Assembly: GCA_030425945.1 (NCBI GenBank)
Contig: JAUHZL010000091.1
Span: forward strand, 1 to 8,934
Direction of reading: 5' to 3'
DNA length: 8,934 nt
From: Alphaproteobacteria bacterium
GTDB taxonomy: Bacteria > Pseudomonadota > Alphaproteobacteria > Rhodobacterales > Rhodobacteraceae
This document shows, in pieces, positions 6,396 through 8,934 of this stretch. The position numbers were made by a program, and so were the translations under genes. Under the pieces are notes generated by a model, which did not search any database, was not told the origin of the DNA, and saw only the letters and a list, made by a program, of their open reading frames with translations. Position 1 is the stretch's first letter, and each line of letters opens with the position of its first letter.

Positions 6396-7966
6396 TCGGC
6401 AGCCATCGGCAGCGGCATTCCTTCGGTGACGGTCGCGGCATCCGGGACCAGCTTGGCCAGAACCTCGGCCGACGACACCACGCCGGGCACGCCCGCGCCC
6501 GGATGCGTCCCGGCCCCGACGAGGTAGAGCCCGCGCGCCTCTTCCGAGATGTTGTGCGGCCGGAACCATGCCGATTGCAGGATGCGCGGCTCCAGCGAGA
6601 AGCCCGCGCCCAGCGGCGACAGGTAGCGGTCGCGGAAGGTTTCCGGCGTGAACACGACCTCGGTTGTCAGGTGATCGCGGAACCCGGGGATCAGCTTGTC
6701 CAGCACCGCGGCAACCTTCGCCTTGTAGCGCTCGGCCTCCTGCGCCCAGTCGGTGCCGCCCGCAAAGCCGAGATGCGGCACGGGCGAGAGGGCATAGAAC
6801 GTGTCGCCGCCCTCGGGCGCGACGCCGGGATCGGTCACCGAGGGCCGGTGAACATAGAGGCTCATGTCGTCCGCGAGCCGCCCGTTGTGGAAGATGTCGC
6901 GCAGAAGCCCTTCGTAGCGGGGTCCGCTGACGATGGTGTGGTGGCCGACATCGGCCCATTTGCCCTTGGTGCCGCGGGTCCCGAAGTACCAGACGAAAAG
7001 GCCCATGGACCATTTCGCCCGCTTCAGTTTCGCGTCCGACCAGCGCTTGCGCGGCGCCTTGCGCAGAAGTCGGCTGTAGGTGTGGCCCGCGTCGGCGTTC
7101 GAGACGACGAGTGGCGCGTGCAGCACCTCGCCGCCCGCCAGTCGGACGCCCTCGGCCGCGTTGTCGCGGATCAGGATTTCATCGACGGTCTGGCCCAGCC
7201 GGATCAGGCCGCCCTGCGCGCGCACGACCTTCGCCATGGCGTCGGCAATCGCCTGCACGCCGCTCATCGCGTAATGCACCCCGAATTCCTTCTCGAGGTG
7301 GCTGACCAGCGCATACATCGACGTCACGTTGCGCGGGTCGCCCCCGATGAACAGGGGGTGGAACGACAGCGCCATGCGCAGGTAGGGGTTCTTCACCCGC
7401 TTCTTCGCCAGCGCGAGGATGGACTGGTCGGCGCGCAGGACGCCGAAGGTCGGCAGTACCTTCACCGTATCCCAGATCCGGTGCATCGGCTCGGCGACCA
7501 TGCCCTCGAAGCCCACGACATAGCGCCGCTCGGCGTCCTTCAGGAACTGCCGGTAGCCGCGCACGTCGCCAGGCGACAGGCGGGCCACTTCGGCCTCCAT
7601 CGCCTCGGTGGACTGGCGCGCGGTGAAGACCGTGCCGTCCGGCCAGCGGATCTCGTAGAACGGGTCGAGCGGACGCAGGTCCACGTCCTGGTGGAAGTCG
7701 CGCCCGCAGGCGGCCCAGAGCTTCTCGTAGACCTGCGGCACCGTCACGATGGTCGGCCCGAGGTCGAAGCGATGCCCGTCCTGCGTGATCGAGGACCCCC
7801 GTCCGCCATGCCGATCGAGCCGGTCGATGACGGTGACCGCGTAGCCCTTCGCCCCGAGGCGCATGGCCGAGGCGAGACCGCCTAGCCCGGCGCCGATGAC
7901 GATGGCCTCGGGTCGGCCGGGAGTGACGGGCGCGCCCGCGCGGATGGGATCGACTCGTGTCATCAT
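6392..7966 (-). CDS. crtI: CrtI, phytoene desaturase
   Basis: This 524-residue FAD-dependent enzyme desaturates phytoene stepwise, to neurosporene (three steps) in Rhodobacter-type pathways; the step number cannot be read from the sequence. Visible are the dinucleotide fold AIVIGAGLGGLASAMRLGAKG (G25-x-G27-x-x-G30), HGGRGSSI, FDLGPTIVTVPQ, LSFHPLFIGGDP, FGVHYAMSGVQAI and the C-terminal LVGAGTHPGAGVPGV typical of CrtI. The start is ATG 7964-7966 (ATGATG; the second ATG is equally usable) because homology to Rhodobacter CrtI begins just downstream. The frame is open to 8119 but that part has no ATG and contains the operator. It is first in a crtI-crtB unit. Length is close to R. sphaeroides CrtI (about 518 aa). 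Confidence 0.96.
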   Translation of the reverse strand: MMTRVDPIRAGAPVTPGRPEAIVIGAGLGGLASAMRLGAKGYAVTVIDRLDRHGGRGSSITQDGHRFDLGPTIVTVPQVYEKLWAACGRDFHQDVDLRPLDPFYEIRWPDGTVFTARQSTEAMEAEVARLSPGDVRGYRQFLKDAERRYVVGFEGMVAEPMHRIWDTVKVLPTFGVLRADQSILALAKKRVKNPYLRMALSFHPLFIGGDPRNVTSMYALVSHLEKEFGVHYAMSGVQAIADAMAKVVRAQGGLIRLGQTVDEILIRDNAAEGVRLAGGEVLHAPLVVSNADAGHTYSRLLRKAPRKRWSDAKLKRAKWSMGLFVWYFGTRGTKGKWADVGHHTIVSGPRYEGLLRDIFHNGRLADDMSLYVHRPSVTDPGVAPEGGDTFYALSPVPHLGFAGGTDWAQEAERYKAKVAAVLDKLIPGFRDHLTTEVVFTPETFRDRYLSPLGAGFSLEPRILQSAWFRPHNISEEARGLYLVGAGTHPGAGVPGVVSSAEVLAKLVPDAATVTEGMPLPMAAE

Positions 7967-7982
7967 GGTCTCACGGTAGGAC

Positions 7983-8000
7983 TGTCTAGTTTGATTTACA
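7983..8000. promoter_or_regulatory. PpsR/CrtJ operator in front of crtI
   Basis: TGTCTAGTTTGATTTACA is a complete TGT-N12-ACA match centred about 25 bp upstream of the crtI ATG. A plausible -35, TTGGAC (complement of 8009-8014), lies just beyond it, so the operator would cover the -10 region (AACTAG-like at 17 bp, poor). A TGTCCA half-site at 8008-8013 is present, but there is no second full palindrome. Confidence 0.75.
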
Positions 8001-8075
8001 ATACGGCTGTCCAACCGGATCACTCTTTCCGGCGCGCCCGCGCGGTTTTCGTCTGGTCGCGGCACTGCGGCGGGG

Positions 8076-8104
8076 GTGACAGGCAGGCCCTCAGCGCCTA
8101 AATC
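8076..8104 (+). promoter_or_regulatory. Possible sigma-70 promoter for glutaredoxin gene
   Basis: GTGACA (8076-8081) and TAAATC (8099-8104) are separated by 17 bp and precede the glutaredoxin start by 26 bp. The -35 has one mismatch, the -10 three. It is the only reasonable plus-strand pair I see in the 164-bp crtI/glutaredoxin gap and is weak evidence alone. The rest of 8015-8075 is GC-rich with no feature I can support. Confidence 0.35.
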
Positions 8105-8130
8105 CCCAAGGACTGACACGCGGAGGCATC

Positions 8131-8388
8131 ATGGCGACCGTCGAGATCTACACCACGCCCACCTGCGGCTTCTGCATGATGGCCAAGCGCCTGCTCAGCC
8201 AGAAGGGCGTCGCCTTTTCCGAGACCGACGTCTCGCGCGATCCGGCCCTGCGGCAGGCGATGATCCAGCGCGCCAACGGCGGCTACACGGTCCCGCAGAT
8301 CTTCATCGACGGCACCCATGTCGGCGGCTGCGATGATCTCTATGCCCTCGAACGGGCGGGCAAGCTCGACCCGATGCTCGCGGCCTGA
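8131..8388 (+). CDS. grxC: Glutaredoxin (Grx3-type, GrxC family)
   Basis: This 85-residue thioredoxin-fold protein is a small dithiol glutaredoxin that reduces disulfides and glutathione mixed disulfides in the cytoplasm. The N-terminal strand VEIYTTPTCGFC places the active-site pair at C12 and C15 (C-G-F-C in place of the common C-P-Y-C). The cis-proline motif TVP is at 53-55 and the glutathione-binding GGCDDL at 65-70. GGAGG at 8122-8126 sits 4 nt before the ATG. Its TGA overlaps the ATG of the next gene (TGATG), so the two probably form an operon. It is not a photosynthesis gene and marks a change of content beside crtI. Glutaredoxin identity is certain; the grxC symbol follows common bacterial usage. 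Confidence 0.93.
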   Translation: MATVEIYTTPTCGFCMMAKRLLSQKGVAFSETDVSRDPALRQAMIQRANGGYTVPQIFIDGTHVGGCDDLYALERAGKLDPMLAA

Positions 8389-8934
8389 TGCGCGCCGCGC
8401 TGATCCAGATGACCTCGTCCGACCAGCCGGACGAGAACCTCGCGCAGGCCACCGCGCTGATCGAGGCGGCCGCCGCCGAGGGCGCTGGCTTCGTCCTGAC
8501 CCCGGAAGTCACCAACTGCGTCTCCGGCAGCCGGGCGCACCAGCACGCGGTATTGCGGACCGAGGACACGGACCCGGTTCTGGCCGGTCTGCGCGACCTT
8601 TCGGCCAGGCGCGGGCTCTGGACCCTGATCGGTTCGCTCGCGCTGAAGACGGACGATCCCGACGGGCGCTTCGCCAACCGGTCCTTCCTGATCGGACCGG
8701 ACGGCAGCATCGTGGCGCGCTACGACAAGATCCACATGTTCGACGTCCAGATCACCGAGACCGAGACCTATCGCGAATCCGCCGGGTTCCGGCCGGGTGA
8801 CCGGGCGGTTCTGGCCGAAACGCCCTTCGGCACGGTCGGCCTGACGGTCTGCTACGACGTGCGGTTCCCGCATCTCTACCGCGCGCTGGCGCAGGCCGGG
8901 GCCGAGATCCTGACCGTGCCCGCCGCCTTTTCCA
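8388..8934 (+). CDS. Carbon-nitrogen hydrolase, Nit1-like (5' part)
   Basis: The first 182 codons of a nitrilase-superfamily protein run off the right edge. The catalytic triad is visible: E40 in LTPEVTNC, K114 in RYDKIHMFDV and C155 in TVCYDVRFP. The sequence around YDKIHMFDV and CYDVRFP followed by LYRALAQAGAEIL resembles Nit1 (the Nit of NitFhit), whose characterised members hydrolyse deaminated glutathione; I infer a similar amidase role here but the substrate is not proven by sequence. The ATG at 8388-8390 overlaps the glutaredoxin TGA and MRAALIQMTS is a typical family N-terminus. Coupling to a glutaredoxin gene suits a glutathione-related repair function. About one third of the protein is outside the window. 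Confidence 0.9.
   Translation, partial: MRAALIQMTSSDQPDENLAQATALIEAAAAEGAGFVLTPEVTNCVSGSRAHQHAVLRTEDTDPVLAGLRDLSARRGLWTLIGSLALKTDDPDGRFANRSFLIGPDGSIVARYDKIHMFDVQITETETYRESAGFRPGDRAVLAETPFGTVGLTVCYDVRFPHLYRALAQAGAEILTVPAAFS

Noticed and set aside
5957..7885. Long plus-strand open frame of 642 codons opposite crtB and crtI
   Set aside because: It is antisense to two clearly conserved enzymes, and its product is Arg/Gly/Ala/His-rich with no recognisable domain, the usual result of GC-rich third positions.
8008..8026. Second PpsR/CrtJ palindrome next to the crtI operator
   Set aside because: Only the left half TGT is present; no ACA occurs 12 bases later.
1..8934. tRNA genes, insertion sequences, CRISPR arrays, long repeats or a hidden new system
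   Set aside because: Nearly all of the window is explained by known genes; the gaps are short and hold promoters and operators. I found no repeats beyond the operators.

Overview
The window is part of a photosynthesis gene cluster from an alphaproteobacterium, almost certainly a member of the Rhodobacterales (Rhodobacter/Roseobacter relatives). The DNA is GC-rich. The gene order bchC–crtF–crtE / crtD–crtC / tspO–crtB–crtI, the spheroidene-pathway proteins and the PpsR/CrtJ-type TGT-N12-ACA palindromes in every crt/bch promoter region all fit this group. The window does not show whether the organism is an anaerobic purple phototroph or an aerobic anoxygenic phototroph.

Layout. Positions 1-220 (minus strand) hold the 5' end of bchC (bacteriochlorophyll synthesis). 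A 128-bp gap follows with a recognisable bchC promoter carrying two adjacent PpsR/CrtJ palindromes. Next come crtF (349-1485) and crtE (1485-2357) on the minus strand, with stop and start codons overlapping. A 112-bp divergent control region with two more palindromes separates crtE from crtD. On the plus strand crtD (from 2470) runs into crtC (ending 4862). tspO (4859-5347), crtB (5385-6395) and crtI (6392-7966) lie on the minus strand, converging on crtC. A 164-bp region carries a fifth palindrome and divides crtI from a plus-strand pair of ordinary cellular genes: a monothiol/dithiol-type glutaredoxin (8131-8388) and a Nit1-like carbon-nitrogen hydrolase (8388 to the window edge). These appear to mark the edge of the photosynthesis cluster.

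How the genes work together. CrtE makes geranylgeranyl diphosphate, CrtB joins two of these into phytoene, and CrtI desaturates phytoene to neurosporene (or lycopene). CrtC hydrates the end of the chain, CrtD introduces the 3,4 double bond and CrtF O-methylates the tertiary hydroxyl, giving spheroidene-type carotenoids for the light-harvesting complexes and reaction centre. BchC acts in the parallel bacteriochlorophyll a branch. TspO is an outer-membrane tryptophan-rich sensory protein that modulates this regulon in Rhodobacter. The crtA monooxygenase gene, usually next to crtI in Rhodobacter, is not here.

I see no undescribed system. The strongest anomaly is the crtD/crtC junction near 3930: crtD has no stop where its family normally ends, and crtC has no usable start codon where its conserved domain begins. 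One extra base there would join the two into a single 797-residue frame.
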